Notes: generated by a model not told the origin, from the letters alone. 64,000 bases of DNA from Plasmopara viticola (GCA_001695595.3 MBPM02000153.1:34416-98415); one strand, 5' to 3'; shown: positions 1-13,536, numbered from the stretch's first letter. Numbers and translations are program-made.

Positions 1-2489
1 AAGCGCCGTTTCTTCCTACGGCTCAGATACGTCAAATCTAGCTTCCTGAGCAACCACAAACGTGTTGCAAGCGAAACTTAGTGAGTTCCGCTCCGTTTGA
101 AGCGACGATTCTTCCTACGGCCTCAAATACGTTAAATCTAGCTTCCTGAGCAAGCACATACGCGTTTCAAGCGTAACTGAGCGAGTTCTGCTCCGTTTGA
201 AGCGTCGACTCTTCCTTCGGCCTCAGATACGTTCAACCTAGCCTCCAGGACATGCAGACACGCGTTCCGAGCGAAATTGAGCATGTTCTGCTCCATTTGA
301 AGGGCCGATTCTTCCTACAGCCTCAGATACGTCCAATATTGCTTCCAGGACATCCAGGCACGCGTTTTGAGTAGAACTTAGCGATTGCTGCTCCAATAGA
401 AGCGCCGTTTCTTCCTACGGCTCAGATACGTCAAATCTAGCTTCCTGAACAACCACAAACGTGTTGCAAGCGAAACTTAGCGAGTTCTGCTCCGTTTGAA
501 GCGACGATTCTTCCCACGGCCCCAAATACGTTTATTTTATCTTTCTGGCCATGCAGTCCCGCGTTTCTTGCGTAACTAAGCGAATACTGCTCCATTTGAA
601 GCGCCGACTCTTCCTACGGCCTCAGATACGTTCAACCTAGCCTCCAGGACATGCAGACACGCGTTCCGAGCGTAACTGAGCGTGTTCTGCTCCATTTGAA
701 GCGTCGATTCTTTCTACGGCCTCAGATCCGTCCAATCTAGCTTTGAGGACATGCGGACACGCGTTCCGAGTTGAACTGAGCATGTTCTGCTCCATTTAAA
801 GGGCCGATTCTTCCTACAGCCTCAGATACGTCCAATATAGCTTCCTGGACATGCAGACACGCGTTTCAAGTAGATCTTAGCGATTGCTGCTCCGGTAGAA
901 GCGACGATTCTTCATATGGCTCAGATACGTCAAAAATAGCTTCTTGAGCAAGCACATATGCGTTGCCAGCGTAATTTTGCGGGTTCTGCTCCATTTGAAG
1001 GGCCGATTCTTCTACAACCTCAGATTCGTACGTCCAATACAGCTTCCTGGACATGCAACCACGCATTTCAAGTATAACTTAGTGAACGCTGCTCCAATAG
1101 AAGCGCCGATCCTTCCTACGGCTCAGACACGTCAATCTCGCTTCCTGAGAAGGCACATACGCGTTTCAAGCGTAACCGAGCGGATTCTGCTCCATTTGAA
1201 GCGTCGGCTCTTCCTACGGCCTCAGATACGTCAAATCTAGCTTCCTGAGCAAGCACATACGCGTTTCAAGCGTAACTGAGCGAGTTCTGCTCCATTTGAG
1301 GCGTCGACTCTTCCTACGGCCTCAGATACGTTCAACCAAGCCTCCAGGACATGCAGACACGCGTTCCGAGCGAAACTGAGTATGTTCTGCTCCATTTGAA
1401 GGGCCGATTCTTCCTACAGCCTCAGATACGTCCAATATTGCTATCAGGACATGCGGCCACGCGTTTTGAGTAGATCTTAGCGATTGCTGCTCCAATAGAA
1501 GCGCCGATTCTTCATACGGCTCAGATACGTCAAATCTAGCTTCTTCAGCAAGCACATATGCGTCGCCAGCGTAATTTTGCGGGTTCTACTCCATTTGAAG
1601 GGCCAATTCTTCTACAACCTCAGATACGTCCAATACAGCTTCCTGGACATGCAACCACGCATTTCAAGTAGTACTTAGCGATTGCTGCTCCAATAGAAGC
1701 GCGGATTCTTCCTACGGCTCAGACACGTCAATCTCGTTTCCTGAGAAGGCACATACGCGTTTCAAGCGTAACCGAGCGGGTTCTGCTCCATTTGAGGCGT
1801 CGACTCTTCATAAGGCCTCAGATACGTTTAACCTAGCCTCCAGGACATGCAGACACGCGTTCCGAGCGAAACTGAGTATGTTCTGCTCCATTTGAAGGGC
1901 CGATTCTTCCTACGGCCTCAGATACGTCCAATATTGCTTCCTGGACATGCAGCCACGCGTTTTAAGTAGAACTTAGCGATTGCTGCTCCAATAGAAGCAC
2001 CGATTCTTCATACGGCTCAGATACGTCAAATCTAGCTTCTGCAGCAAGCACATATGCGTCGCCAGCGTAATTTCGCGGGTTCTACTCCATTTGAAGGGCC
2101 AATTCTTCTACAACCTCAGATACGTCCAATACAGCATCCTGGACATGCAACCACGCATTTCAAGTAGAATATAGCGATTGCTGCTCCAATAGAAGCGCCG
2201 ATCCTTCCATCGGCTCAGACACGTCAATCTCGCTTCCTGAGAAGGCACATACGCGTTTCAAGCGTAACCGAGCGGGTTCTGCTCCATTTGAGGTGTCGAC
2301 TCTTCCTACGGCCTCAGATACGTCAAATCTAGCTTCCTGAGCAAGCACATACGCGTTTCAAGCGTAACTGAGCAAGTTTTGCTCCGTTTGAAGCGTCGAC
2401 TCTTCCTACGGCCTCAGATACGTTCAACCGAGCCTCCAGGACATGCAGACACGCGTTCCGAGCTTAACTGAGCATGTTCTGCTACATTT

Positions 2490-2527
2490 GATGCGCCGAC
2501 TCTTAACTTAGCGAATACCGCTCCATT
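2490..2527 (+). repeat. Truncated monomer, 38 bp
   Basis: The sequence passes from 'gatgcgccgactctt' straight to 'aacttagcgaat', so about 60 bp of the middle of a monomer is missing. Related 39-bp copies lie at 3,727-3,765 and 8,057-8,095, so this deletion arose once and was then spread by duplication. Confidence 0.8.
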
Positions 2528-2829
2528 GAAGCGCCGACTCTTCCTACGGCCTCAGATACGTTCAACCTAGCCTCCAGGAAATGCAGACACGCGTTCCGAG
2601 CGTAACTGAGCGTGTTCTGCTCCATTTGAAGCGTCGATTCTTCCTACGGCCTCAGATACGTTCAACCTAGCCTCCAGGAAATGCAGACACGCGTTTCGAG
2701 CGTAACTGAGCGTGTTCTGCTCCATTTAAGGCGTCGATTCTTTCTACGGCCCCAGATCCGTCCAATCTAGCTTTGAGGATATGCGGACACGCGTTCCGAT
2801 TTTAACTGAGCATGTTCTGCTCTATTTGA

Positions 2830-4110
2830 AGCGTCGATACTTTCTACGGCCTCAGATCCGTCCAATCAAGCTTTGAGGACGTGCGGACACGCGTTCCGAG
2901 TTTAACTGAGCATTTTCTGTTCCATTTAAAGGGCCGATTCTTCCTACAGCCTCAGATACGTCCAATATAGCTTCCTGGACATGCAGACACGCGTTTCAAG
3001 TAGATCTTAGCGATTGCTGCTCCAAAAGAAGCGCCGTTTCTTCCTACGGCTCAGATACGTCAAATCTAGCTTCCTGAGCAACCACAAACGTGTTGCAAGC
3101 GAAACTTAGCGAGTTCTGGTCCGTTTGAAGCGACGATTCTTCCTACGGCCTCAGATACGTCAAATCTAGCTTCCTGAGCAAGCACATACGCGTTTCAAGC
3201 GTAACTGAGCGAGTTCTGCTCCGTTTGAAGCGTCGACTCTTCCTACGGCCTCAGATACGTTCAACCTAGCCTCCAGGACATGCAGACACGCGTTCCGAGC
3301 GAGACGGAGCATTTTCTGCTCCATTTGAAGGGCCGATTCTTCCTACAGCCTCAGATACGTCCACTCCATCTTCTTGGACATGCAGACACACGTTTCAAGC
3401 GTAAATTAGTGAACACTGTTCCATTTAAAACGTCGAGTCTTCCTACGGCCTCAGATACGTTCAACTAAGCCTCCAGGACATGCGGACACGCGTTTCGAGC
3501 GTAACTGAGCGTGTTCTGCTCCATTTGAAGCGTCAATTCTTTCTACGGCCTCAGATCCGTCCAATCTAGCTTTGAGGACATGCAGAAACGCGTTCCGAGC
3601 GAAACTGAGCGTGTTCTTCTCCATTTGAAGCGTTGATTCTTCCTACGGCCTCAGATACGTTCAACCGAGCCTCCAGGACATGCAGACACGCGTTCCGAGC
3701 TTAACTGAGCATGTTCTGCTACATTTGATGCGCCGACTCTTAACTTAGAGAATTCTGCTCCATTTGAAGCGCCGACTCTTCTTACGGCCTCAGATACGTT
3801 CAACCTAGACTCCAGGACATGCAGACACGGGTTTCAAGCGTAACTGAGCGAGTTCTGCTCCGTTTGAAGCGTCGACTCTTCCTACGGCCTCTAATACGTT
3901 CAACCTAGCCTCCAGGACATGCAGACACGCGTTCCGAGCGAAACTGAGCATGTTCTGCTCCATTTGAAGGGCCGATTCTTCCTACAGCCTCAGATACGTC
4001 CAATATTGCTTCCTGGACATGCAGCAACGTGTTTTAAGTAGAGCTTAGCTTTTGTTGCTCCAATACAAGCGCCGTGACTTCCTACGGCTCAGATACGTCA
4101 AATCTAGCTT
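2830..4110 (+). repeat. Direct duplication, copy 1 (offset 4,330)
   Basis: About 1.28 kb matches 7,160-8,440 at a constant offset of 4,330 bp. Landmarks include 'tagatcttagcgattgctgc' at 3,001 and 7,331, the 'ctccaaaagaag' variant, and the truncated monomer. Similarity fades after about 4,110, where one copy reads 'cctgagtaacc' and the other 'cttgagcaagg'. Confidence 0.85.
3727..3765 (+). repeat. Truncated monomer, 39 bp
   Basis: Same internal deletion as at 2,490, here ending 'gagaattctgctccattt'. It lies inside the 2.8-4.1 kb duplication and is matched at 8,057. Confidence 0.8.
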
Positions 4111-4482
4111 CCTGAGTAACCACATACGTGTTGCAAGAGTAACTTAGCGAACTCTTCTGCGTTTGAGGCGCCGATTCTTCCTACGGCCTCAGATATGCCA
4201 AATCTAGTTTCCTGAGAAAGCACATACGCGTTGCATGCGAAATTTAGCGAGTTCTGCTCCATTAGAAGCGCCGATTCTTCCCACGGCCTCCGATACGTCC
4301 ACTCCATCTTCTTGGACATGCAGACACACGTTTCAAGCGTAAATTAGCAAACGCTGCTCCATTTGAAACGTCGAGTCTTCCTACGGCCTCAGATACGTCC
4401 AATACAGCTTCCTGAGCAAGCCCAAACGCGTTCCAAGCGTAACTTAGCGAGTTCTGCTCCGTTTGAAGCGACGATTCTTCAC

Positions 4483-5279
4483 ACGGCCCCAAATACGTTT
4501 ATTTTATCTTTCTGGCCATGCAGTCCCGCGTTTCTAGCGTAACTTAGCGAATACGGCTCCATTTGAAGCGCCGACTCTTCCTACGGCCTCAGATACGTTC
4601 AACCTTGCCTCCAGGACATGCAGACACGCGTTCCGAGCGTAATTGAGCGTGTTCTGCTCCATTTGAAGCGTCGATTCTTTCTACGGCCTCAGATCCGTCC
4701 AATCTAGCTTGGAGGACATGCAGACACGCGTTCCGAGCTTAACTGAGCACGTTCTGCTCCATTCAAAGGACCGATTCTTCCTACAGCCTCAGATACGTCC
4801 AATATAGCTTCCTGGACATGCAGACACGCGTTTTAAGTGGAACTTAGCAATTGCTGCTCCAATAGAAGCGCCGATTCTTCATACGGCTCAGATACGTCAA
4901 ATCTAGCTTCCTGAGCAACCACATACGTGTTGCAAGAGAAACTTAGCGAGTTCTACTCCGTTTGAAGCGTCGACTCCTCCTACGGCCTTAAATACGTTCA
5001 ACCTAGCCTCCAGGACATGCAGACACGCGTTCCGAGAGAAACTGAGCATGTTCTGTTCCATTCGAAGGGCCGATTCTTCCTACAGCCTCAGATACGTCCA
5101 ATATCGCTTCCTGGACATGCAGACACGCGTTTTAAGTAGAACTTAGCAATTGCTGCTACAATAGAAGCGCAGATTCTTCCACGGGTCAGATACGTCAAAT
5201 CTAGCTTCCTGAGCAACCACATACGTGTTGTAAGAGTAACTTAGCGAGTTCTGCTCCGTTTGAAGCGACGATTCGTCCC
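4483..5279 (+). repeat. 8-mer segment, copy 1 (797 bp)
   Basis: The 'attttatctttctg' monomer at 4,501 recurs at 5,298, an offset of 797 bp or eight monomers. The following monomers match too: 'atacggctcc', the 'gagcacgttctgctccattc' monomer and the 'gtggaacttagcaattgctg' monomer. The two copies therefore form a tandem 8-mer, and a third, partial copy of the marker monomer lies at 5,797. Confidence 0.75.
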
Positions 5280-5730
5280 ACGGCCTCAAATACGTTTATT
5301 TTATCTTTCTGACCATGCAGTCCCGCGTTTCTAGCGTAACTTAGCGAATACGGCTCCATTTGAAGCGCCGACTCTTCCTACGGCCTCAGATACGTTCAAC
5401 CTAGCCTCCAGGACATGCAGACACGCGTTCCGAGCGTAATTGAGCGTGTTCTGCTCCATTTGAAGCGTCGATTCTTTCTACGGCCTCAGATCCGTCCAAT
5501 CTAGCTTGGAGGACATGCAGACACGCGTTCCGAGCTTAACTGAGCACGTTCTGCTCCATTCAAAGGACCGATTCTTCCTACAGCCTCAGATACGTCCAAT
5601 ATAGCTTCCTGGACATGCAGACACGCGTTTTAAGTGGAACTTAGCAATTGCTGCTCCAATAGAAGCGCAGATTCTTCATACGGCTCAGATACGTTAAATC
5701 TAGCTTCCTAAGCAACCACATACGTGTTGT
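5280..5730 (+). repeat. 8-mer segment, copy 2 (partial)
   Basis: This is the downstream partner of 4,483-4,930 at offset 797, closely similar over about 450 bp. After that the array jumps early to another copy of the 'attttatcttt' monomer at 5,797. Confidence 0.7.
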
Positions 5731-7159
5731 AAGAGTAACTTAGGGAGTTCTGCTCCGTTTGAAGCGACGATTCGTCCCACGGCCCCAAATACGTTTATTT
5801 TATCTTTCTGACCATGCAGTCCCGCGTTTCTAGTGTGACTTAAAGAATACTGCTCCATTTGAAGCGCCGACTCTTCCTACGGCCTCAGATACGTTCAACC
5901 TAACCTCCAGGACATGCAGACACGCGTTCCGAGCGTGACTGAGCGTGTTTTGCTCCATTTGAAGCGTCGATTCATCCTACGGCCTCAGATACGTTCAACC
6001 TAGCCTCCAGGAAATGCAAACACGCGTTTCGAGCGTAACTGAGCGTGTTCTGCTCCATTTGAAGCGTCGATTCTTTCTACGGCCTCAGATCTGTCCAATC
6101 TAGCTTTGAGGACAAGCAGACGCGCGTTCCGAGCGTAACTGAGCGTGTTCTGCTCCATTTGAAGCGTCGATACTTTCTACGGTCTCAGATCCGGTCAATC
6201 TAGCTTGAAGGACATGCGGACACGCGTTCCGAGCTTACCTAAACATGTTCTGCTCCATTTTAAGGGCCGAATCTTCCTATAGCCTCAGATACGTCCAATA
6301 TAGCTTCCTGGACATGCAGCCACTCGTTTTAAGTAGATTTTGGCGATTGCTGCTCTAATAGAAGCGCCGATCTTTCCTAAGGCTCAGACACGTCAATCTC
6401 GCTTCCTGAGACGGCACATACGCGTTTCAAGCGTAACCGAGCGGGTTCTGCTCCATTTTAGGCGTCTACTCTTCCTACGGCCTCAGATACGTTCAATCTA
6501 GCCTCCAGGACATGCAGACACGCGTTCCGAGCGAAACTGAGCATTTTCTGCTCCATTTGAAGGGTCGATTCTTCCTACAGCCTCAGATACGTCCAATATT
6601 GCTTCCTGGACATGCAGCCACGTGTTTTAAGTAGAGCTTAGCTTTTGCTGCTCCAATAGAAGCGCCGTGACTTCCTACGGCTCAGATACGTCAAATCTAG
6701 CTTCCTGAGCAACCACATACGTGTTGCAAAAGTAACTTAGCGAGTTCTTCTGCGTTTGAAGCGCCAATTCTTCTTACGGCCTCAGATATGCCAAATCTAG
6801 TTTCCTGAGAAAGCACATACGCGTTGCATGCGTAATTTAGCGAGTTCTGCTCCATTTGGAGCGCCGATTCTTCCCACGGCCTCAGATACGTCCACTCCAT
6901 CTTCTTGGACATGCAGACACACGTTTCAAGCGTAAATTAGCGAACACTGCTCCATTTAAAACGTCGAGTCTTCCTACGGCCTCAGATACGTCCAATACAG
7001 CTTCCTGAGCAAGCACAAACGCGTTTCAAGCGAAACTGAGCGTGTTCTGCTCCATTTGAAGCGTCGATTCTTCCTACGGCCTCAGATACGTTCAACCTAG
7101 CCTCTAGGAAATGCAGACACGCGTTTCGAGCGTAATTGAGCGTGTACTGCTCCATTTGA

Positions 7160-8440
7160 AGCGTCGATTCTTTCTTCGGCCTCAGATCCGTCCAATCTGA
7201 CTTTGAGGACATGCGGACACGCGTTCCGAGTTAAACTGAGCATTTTCTGTTCCATTTAAAGGGCCGATACTTCCTACAGCCTCAGATACGTCCAATATAG
7301 CTTCCTGGACATGCAGACACGCGTTTCAAGTAGATCTTAGCGATTGCTGCTCCAAAAGAAGCGCCGTTTCTTCCTACGGCTCAGATACGTCAAATCTAGC
7401 TTCCTGAGCAACCACAAACGTGTTGCAAGCGAAACTTAGCGAGTTCTGGTCCGTTTGAAGCGACGATTCTTCCTACGGCCTCAGATACGTCAAATCTAGC
7501 TTCCTGAGCAAGCACATACGCGTTTCAAGCGTAACTGAGCGAGTTCTGCTCCGTTTGAAGCGTCGACTCTTCCTACGGCCTCAGATACGTTCAACCTAGC
7601 CTCCAGGACATGCAGACACGCGTTCCGAGCGAGACGGAGCATTTTCTGCTCCATTTGAAGGGCCAATTCTTCCTACAGCCTCAGATACGTCCACTCCATC
7701 TTCTTGGACATGCAGACACACGTTTCAAGCGTAAATTAGCGAACACTGCTCCATTTAAAACGTCGAGTCTTCCTACGGCCTCAGATACGTTCAACTAAGC
7801 CTCCAGGACATGCGGACACGCGTTTCGAGCGTAACTGAGCGTGTTCTGCTCCATTTGAAGCGTCAATTCTTTCTACGGCCTCAGATCCGTCCAATCTAGC
7901 TTTGAGGACATGCAGAAACGCGTTCCGAGCGAAACTGAGCGTGTTCTTCTCCATTTGAAGCGTTGATTCTTCCTACGGCCTCAGATACGTTCAACCGAGC
8001 CTCCAGGACATGCAGACACGCGTTCCGAGCTTAACTGAGCATGTTCTGCTACATCTGATGCGCCGACTCTTAACTTAGAGAATTCTGCTCCATTTGAAGC
8101 GCCGACTCTTCTTACGGCCTCAGATACGTTCAACCTAGCCTCCAGGACATGCAGACACGGGTTTCAAGCGTAAGTGAGCGAGTTCTGCTCCGTTTGAAGC
8201 GTCGACTCTTCCTACGGCCTCTAATACGTTCAACCTAGCCTCCAGGACATGCAGACACGCGTTCCGAGCGAAACTGAGCATGTTCTGCTCCATTTGAAGG
8301 GCCGATTCTTCCTACAGCCTCAGATACGTCCAATATTGCTTCCTGGACATGCAGCAACGTGTTTTAAGTAGAGCTTAGCTTTTGTTGCTCCAATAGAAGC
8401 GCCGTGACTTCCTACGGCTCAGATACGTCAAATCTAGCTT
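7160..8440 (+). repeat. Direct duplication, copy 2 (offset 4,330)
   Basis: Partner of 2,830-4,110 with only scattered substitutions, for example 'acatctgatg' against 'acatttgatg' and 'taagtgagcg' against 'taactgagcg'. It shows that blocks of about 13 monomers were moved within the array and have diverged only slightly since. Confidence 0.85.
8057..8095 (+). repeat. Truncated monomer, 39 bp
   Basis: Third copy of the internal-deletion monomer, carried here by the 7,160-8,440 duplication. Confidence 0.8.
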
Positions 8441-10482
8441 CTTGAGCAAGGACATATCCGTTGCCAGCGAAATTTTGCGGGTTCTGCTCCATTTGATGGG
8501 CCAATTCTTCTACAACCTTAGATACGTCCAATACAGCTTCCTGGACATGCAACCACGCATTTCAAGTAGTACTTAGCGATTGCTGCTCTAATAGAAGCGC
8601 CGATCCTTCCTACGGCTCAGACACGTCAATCTCGCTACTTGAGAAGGCACATACGCGTTTCAAGCGTAACCGAGCGGGTTCTGATCCATTTTAGGCGTCT
8701 ACTCTTCCAACGGCCTCAGATACGTCAAATCTAGCTTCCTGGACATGCAGACACGCGTTTTAAGCGTATATTAGCGAAAATTGCTCCATTTAAAACGTCG
8801 AATCTTCCTATGGCCTCAGATACGTTCAACTAAGCCTTCATGACATGCAGACACGCGTTTCGAGCGTAACTGAGCGTGTTCTACTCCATTTGAAGCGTCG
8901 ATTCTTTCTACGTCCTCAGCTCCGTCCAATCTAGCTTTGAGGACATGCAGACACGCGTTCGAGCGAAACAGAGCGTGTTCTTCTCCATTTGAAGCGTTGA
9001 TTCTTCCTACGGCCTCAGATACGTTAGACCTAGCCTCCAGGACATGCAGACACGCGTTCTGAGCGTAATTAAGCGAGTCCTTCTCCGTTTGAAATTCCGA
9101 CTCTTCTTAAAGCCTCTGATACATTCAATACAGCTTCCTGGACGTGCAGTCACGCGTTTTAAGTAGAGCATAGCGATTGCTGCTTCAATAGAAGCGCCGA
9201 TTCTTCCTACGGCTGATATACGTCAAATCTAGCTTTCTGAGCAAGCACATACGCGTTGCAAGCGTAACTCAGCGGGTTCTGCTCCATTTCTAGGGCCGAT
9301 TCTTGCTAAAGCATCAGATACGTCCAATACATCCTATTGAACATGCAGTCACGCGTTTCAAGTAGAACATAGCGATTGTTGCTCCAATAGAAGCGCCGAT
9401 TTTTCCCACGGCCTCAGATACGTCAAATCTAGCTTCCTGAGCAAGCACATACGTGTTGCATGCGTAACTTAACGACTTCTGCTCCATTTGAAGCGCCGAT
9501 TCTTCCCGCGGCCTCAGATATGTCCACTCCAGCTTCCTGAACATGCAGCCACGCGTTTTATGAAGAGCATAGCGATTGCAGCTTTAATGGAAGCGCCGAT
9601 TCTTCCAACGGCTCAGATACGTCGTATCTAGCTTCCGGAGCAAGCACATACGCGTTGCAAGCGTAACCCAGCGGGTTCTGCTCCATTTGAAGGGCCTATT
9701 CTTCCTACAGCATCAGATACGTCCAATACAGCCTATTGAACATGCAGCCACGCGTTTCAAGTAGAACATAGCGATTGCTGCTCAAAGAGAGGCGCCGATT
9801 TTTCCCACGGCCTCAGATACGTCAAATCTAGCTTCCTGAGCAAGCACATATGCGTTGCAAGCGTACCTTAGCGAGTTCTGCTCCATTTGAAGCGTCGATT
9901 CTTCCTACGGTTTCAGATACGTCAAATATAGCTTCCAGGACATGCAGGCACGCGTTCCGAACGTCTAAGCGAGTTCTTCCCCATTTGAAGATCCGATTCT
10001 TCTTACAACCACAGATACGTTCAATACAGCTTCCTGGACATGCAGCTACGCGTTTTAAGTAGAAGTTAGCGATTGCTGCTTAAATAGAAGCGCCTATTTT
10101 TCCTACGGCTCATATACGTTAAATCTAGCTTCATGAGCAAGCACATATGCGTTGCAAGCGTACCTTAGCGAGTTCTGCTCCATTTAAGCGCCGATTCTTC
10201 CTACGGCCTCAGATACGTCAAAAATAGCTTCTAGGACTTGCAGGCACGCGTTCCGAGCGTAACTAAGCGAGTTCTTCTCCGTTTGAAGATCCGACTCTTC
10301 TTACAGCCTCAGATCGTTCAATGCAGCTTCCTGGACATGCAGGCACGCGTTTCAAGTAGAACATAGCGATTGCTGCTTCAATAGAAGCACCGATTCTTCC
10401 TACGGCTCAGATACGTCGAATCTAGCTTTCGGAGAAAGCACATATGCGTTGCAAGCGTTCCTTAGCGAGTTCTGCTCCATTT

Positions 10483-10546
10483 GAAGCGCCGCATGCAGGA
10501 CATGCAGACACGCGGTCCGAGCGTCTAAGCGAGTTCTTCCCCATTT
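10483..10546 (+). repeat. Truncated B monomer, 64 bp
   Basis: 'gaagcgccg' is followed directly by 'catgcaggacatgcagac', so about 36 bp including the 'tcttcctacggcctcagata' segment is lost. The junction carries a short 'catgcagga'/'catgcagac' near-repeat, which may mark replication slippage. Confidence 0.75.
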
Positions 10547-11541
10547 GAACATCCGACTCTCCTTACAGCCTCAGATACGTTCAATGCAGCTTCCTGGACA
10601 TGCAGGCACGCGTTTCAAGTAGAACATAGCGATTGCTGCTTCAATAGAAGCGCCGATTCTCCCACGGCCTCAGATACGTCAAATCTAGCTTCCTGAGCAA
10701 GCACATACGCGTTGCATGCAAGACTTAGCAAGTTCTGCTTCTTTTGAAGCGCCGATTTTTTTTTCGGCCTCAGATCCGTCCAATCTAGCTTTCAGGACAT
10801 TCAGAAACTTGTTCCGAGCGTTATTGAGCGTGTTCTGCTCCATTTGAAGATCCGATTCTTCCTAAAGCCTCAGATACGTCTAAATTAGCTTCCTGGACAC
10901 GCAGCAACGCGTTTCAAGTACAACTTAGCTATTGCTGCTCAAATAGAAGTGCCGAATTTCCCACGGCGTCAGATACGTCAAATCGAGCTTCCTGAGCAAG
11001 CACATACGCGTTGCAGGCGTAATTTAGTGAGTTCTGCATCATTTCAAGCGCCGATTCTTCCTAAAGCATCAGCCACGTCCAATTAAGCTTCCCGGACATG
11101 CAGCCGCGCATTTCAAATAGAACTTAGCGATTGCTGCTCGAATAGAAGCGCCGATTCTTCCTACGGCTCAGGTACGTCAAATCTAGCTTCATGAGCAAGC
11201 ACATATGCGTTGCAAGCGTACCTTGGCGAATACTGCTCCATTTGAAGCGCCGATTCTTCCTACGGCCTCAGATACGTCAGATATTGCTTCCAGGATCTGC
11301 AGACACGCGTTCCGAGCGTCTAAGCGAGTTCTTCCCCATTTGAATATACGATTCTTTTTACAGCCTCAGATACGTTCAATACAGCTTCCTGGACATGCAG
11401 CCACGCGATTTAAGTAGAACTTAGCGATTGCTGCTTCAATAGAAGCGCCGATTTTTCCTACGGCTCAGATACGTCAAATCAAGCTTCCTGAGCAAGCACA
11501 TATGCGTTTGCAAGCGTACCTTAGCGAGTTCTGCTCCATTT

Positions 11542-11841
11542 GAAGCGCCGATTCTTCCTACGGCCTCAGATACGTCCAATCTTGCTTCCTGGCCATGCAG
11601 TTACCCGTTCCAAACGAAACTTGGATAAAACCGCTCCATATGAAGTGTCGATTCTATCCACGGCCTCACATATGTCCAATCTTGCTTCCTGGACATGCGG
11701 ATACCCGTTTCAAGCGATACTTGGCGAATGCTGCTTCATTTGAAGTGCAGATTCTTCCCACGGCCTCAGATATGTATAGTTTTGCTTCTTGGACATGCAG
11801 TTACCCGTTTCAAGCGATACTTAGTGACTTCTTCTCCATTT
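11542..11841 (+). repeat. Three consecutive T1-like monomers
   Basis: Monomers at 11,542, 11,642 and 11,742 all carry the T1 marks: 'ttacccgttt' or 'atacccgttt' where other monomers have 'cacgcgttt', and 'tcttgcttcctgg' or a close variant. A fourth, at 11,842, starts as T1 and ends as A ('gagtaagcacatacgcg'). Elsewhere T1 occurs singly in a cassette with T2. This local run also produces the longest open reading frame of the window (11,595-11,990), which is a repeat by-product. Confidence 0.75.
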
Positions 11842-13536
11842 CAAGTGCCGATTCTTCCCACGGCATCAGATATGTCCAATCCTGCTTCCTGAGTAAGCAC
11901 ATACGCGTTGCAAGCGTTACTGAGCGAGTTCTGCTCCATTTAAGCGCCGATTCTTCCTACGGCCTCAGATACGAAAATCTAGCTTCCTGAACAAGCACAT
12001 ACGCGATGCAAACGTACCTTAGCGAGTTCGCCTCCATTTGAAGCGCCGATTCTTCCTACGGCCTCAGATACGTCAAATCTAGCTTTCTAAGCAAGCCCAT
12101 ATGCGTTGCAAGCGTACCTTAGTAAGTTCTGCTCCATTTGAAAAGATGATTCTTCCTACGGCCTCCGATACGTCAAATGTAGCTTTCGGGACATGCAGAC
12201 ACGCGGTCCGAGCGTAACAAAGCGGGTTCTTCTCCGTTTGAAGATCCGATTCTTCCTACAGCCTCCGATACGTTCAATACAGCTTCCTGGACATGCGGCC
12301 ACGCGCTCTAAGTAGAACTCAGCGATTGCATCTCCAATAGAAGCGCCGAGTTTTCCTACGGCTCAGATACGTCAAATCTAATTTCCTGAGCAAGCACATA
12401 TGCGTTGCGAGCGAACCTTAGCGAATACTGATCCATTTGAATCGCCGAATCTTCCTACGGCCTCAGATACGTCAAATATAGCTTCCAGTACATGTAGACA
12501 TGCGTTCCGAGCATAACTAAGCGAGTTCTTCTCCGTTTGAAGTTCCGATTCTTCTTACAGCCTCAGATACGTTCGATACAGCTTCCTGGACATGCAGTCA
12601 CGCGTTTCAAGTAGAGCTTAGCGATTGCTGCTCCAATAGAAGTACCGATTCTTTCCACGGCCTCAGATACGTAAGGTTAGCTTTCTGGCCATGCAGACCC
12701 GCGTTCCAAGCGTAACGTAGCGAATACTGCTCAATTTGAAGCACCGACTCTATACAAAGCCTCAGATACGTCTAACTTTGCCTCCAGGACATGCAGACTT
12801 GCGTTCCGAGCATAACTGAGCCAGTTCTTCTCCACATAAAGATCCGATTCTTCCTGCAGCCTCAGATACGTTCAATACATTTTCCAGGACATGCAGCCAC
12901 GCGTTTTAAGTAGAACTTAGCGAATGCTGCTCCAATATAAGCGCCGATTCTTCCTACGGCCTCAGATACGTCAAATCTAGCTTTCTGAGCAAGCACATAT
13001 GCGTTGCAAGCGTACCTTAGCAAATACTGCTCCATTTGAAGTGCCAATACCTCCTACGGCCTCAGATACGTCAAACATAGCTTCCTAGACAAGCAGACAC
13101 GCGTTCCGAGCGTAACTAAGCGAGTTCTTCTTCGTTTGAAGTTCCGATTCTTGCTATAGCCTCAGATATGTTCAATACAGCTTCCAGGACATGCAGCCAC
13201 GCGTTTTTAGTAGAACTTAGCGATTGCTGCTCCGTTAGAAGCGCCGCTTCTTCCTACGGCTCAGATACGTCAAATATAGCTTCCTGAGCAAGCACATATA
13301 CGTTGCAAGCGTACTGTAGCGAGTTTTGCTCCATTTGAAGCGTCGATTCTTCCTACGGCCTCAAATACGTCAAATCTTGCTTCCTGGACATGCAGGCACG
13401 CGTTCCGAGCGTAACTAAGCGAGTTCTTCTTCGTTTGAAGATTCGATTCTTCTTACAACCTCAGATACGTTCAATACAGCTTCTTGGACATGCAGCCACG
13501 CGTTTTAAGTAGAACTTAGCGATTGCTGCTCCAATA

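Larger units (their letters stand above)
1..9090 (+). repeat. Satellite domain 1: mosaic, older-looking subfamily
   Basis: Monomers here are rich in variants rare elsewhere: 'agatccgtccaatctag', 'ctttgaggacatgcgg', 'ttcaacctagcctccagg', 'gagcaaccacaaacgtgttg', and a type with 'tacgtttattttatctttct' (about 530, 4,498, 5,295 and 5,794). The strict A-B-C alternation is not kept. Instead there are local duplications of 4 to 13 monomers, annotated separately. No gene or unique sequence is seen. Confidence 0.8.
9091..13237 (+). repeat. Satellite domain 2: diverged A-B-C trimers
   Basis: The A-B-C order is clear, for example C-type 'tagaacttagcgattgctg' ends at intervals near 299 bp, but neighbouring copies differ at many positions. 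No larger period is obvious. The stretch also holds a 64-bp truncated monomer at 10,483 and a run of T1-like monomers at 11,542. Confidence 0.82.

Noticed and set aside
944..1240. 98-codon forward frame and dozens of 60-90-codon frames on both strands
   Set aside because: All are translations of the satellite. Related peptides recur wherever the same monomer order recurs, and stops appear in every frame within a few monomers.
11595..11990. Longest forward open reading frame of the window (131 codons)
   Set aside because: It runs over T1-like monomers; overlapping frames at 11,540-11,743 and 11,695-11,892 give similar peptides because each 100-bp monomer shifts the frame by one. No start context, codon signature or domain is present.
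13438..13448. 'gattcgattct' in C monomers as a tRNA/SINE B box
   Set aside because: It matches 9 of 11 positions of a B box, but there is no properly spaced A box, no cloverleaf and no terminator. The match follows from the dyad at the monomer start.
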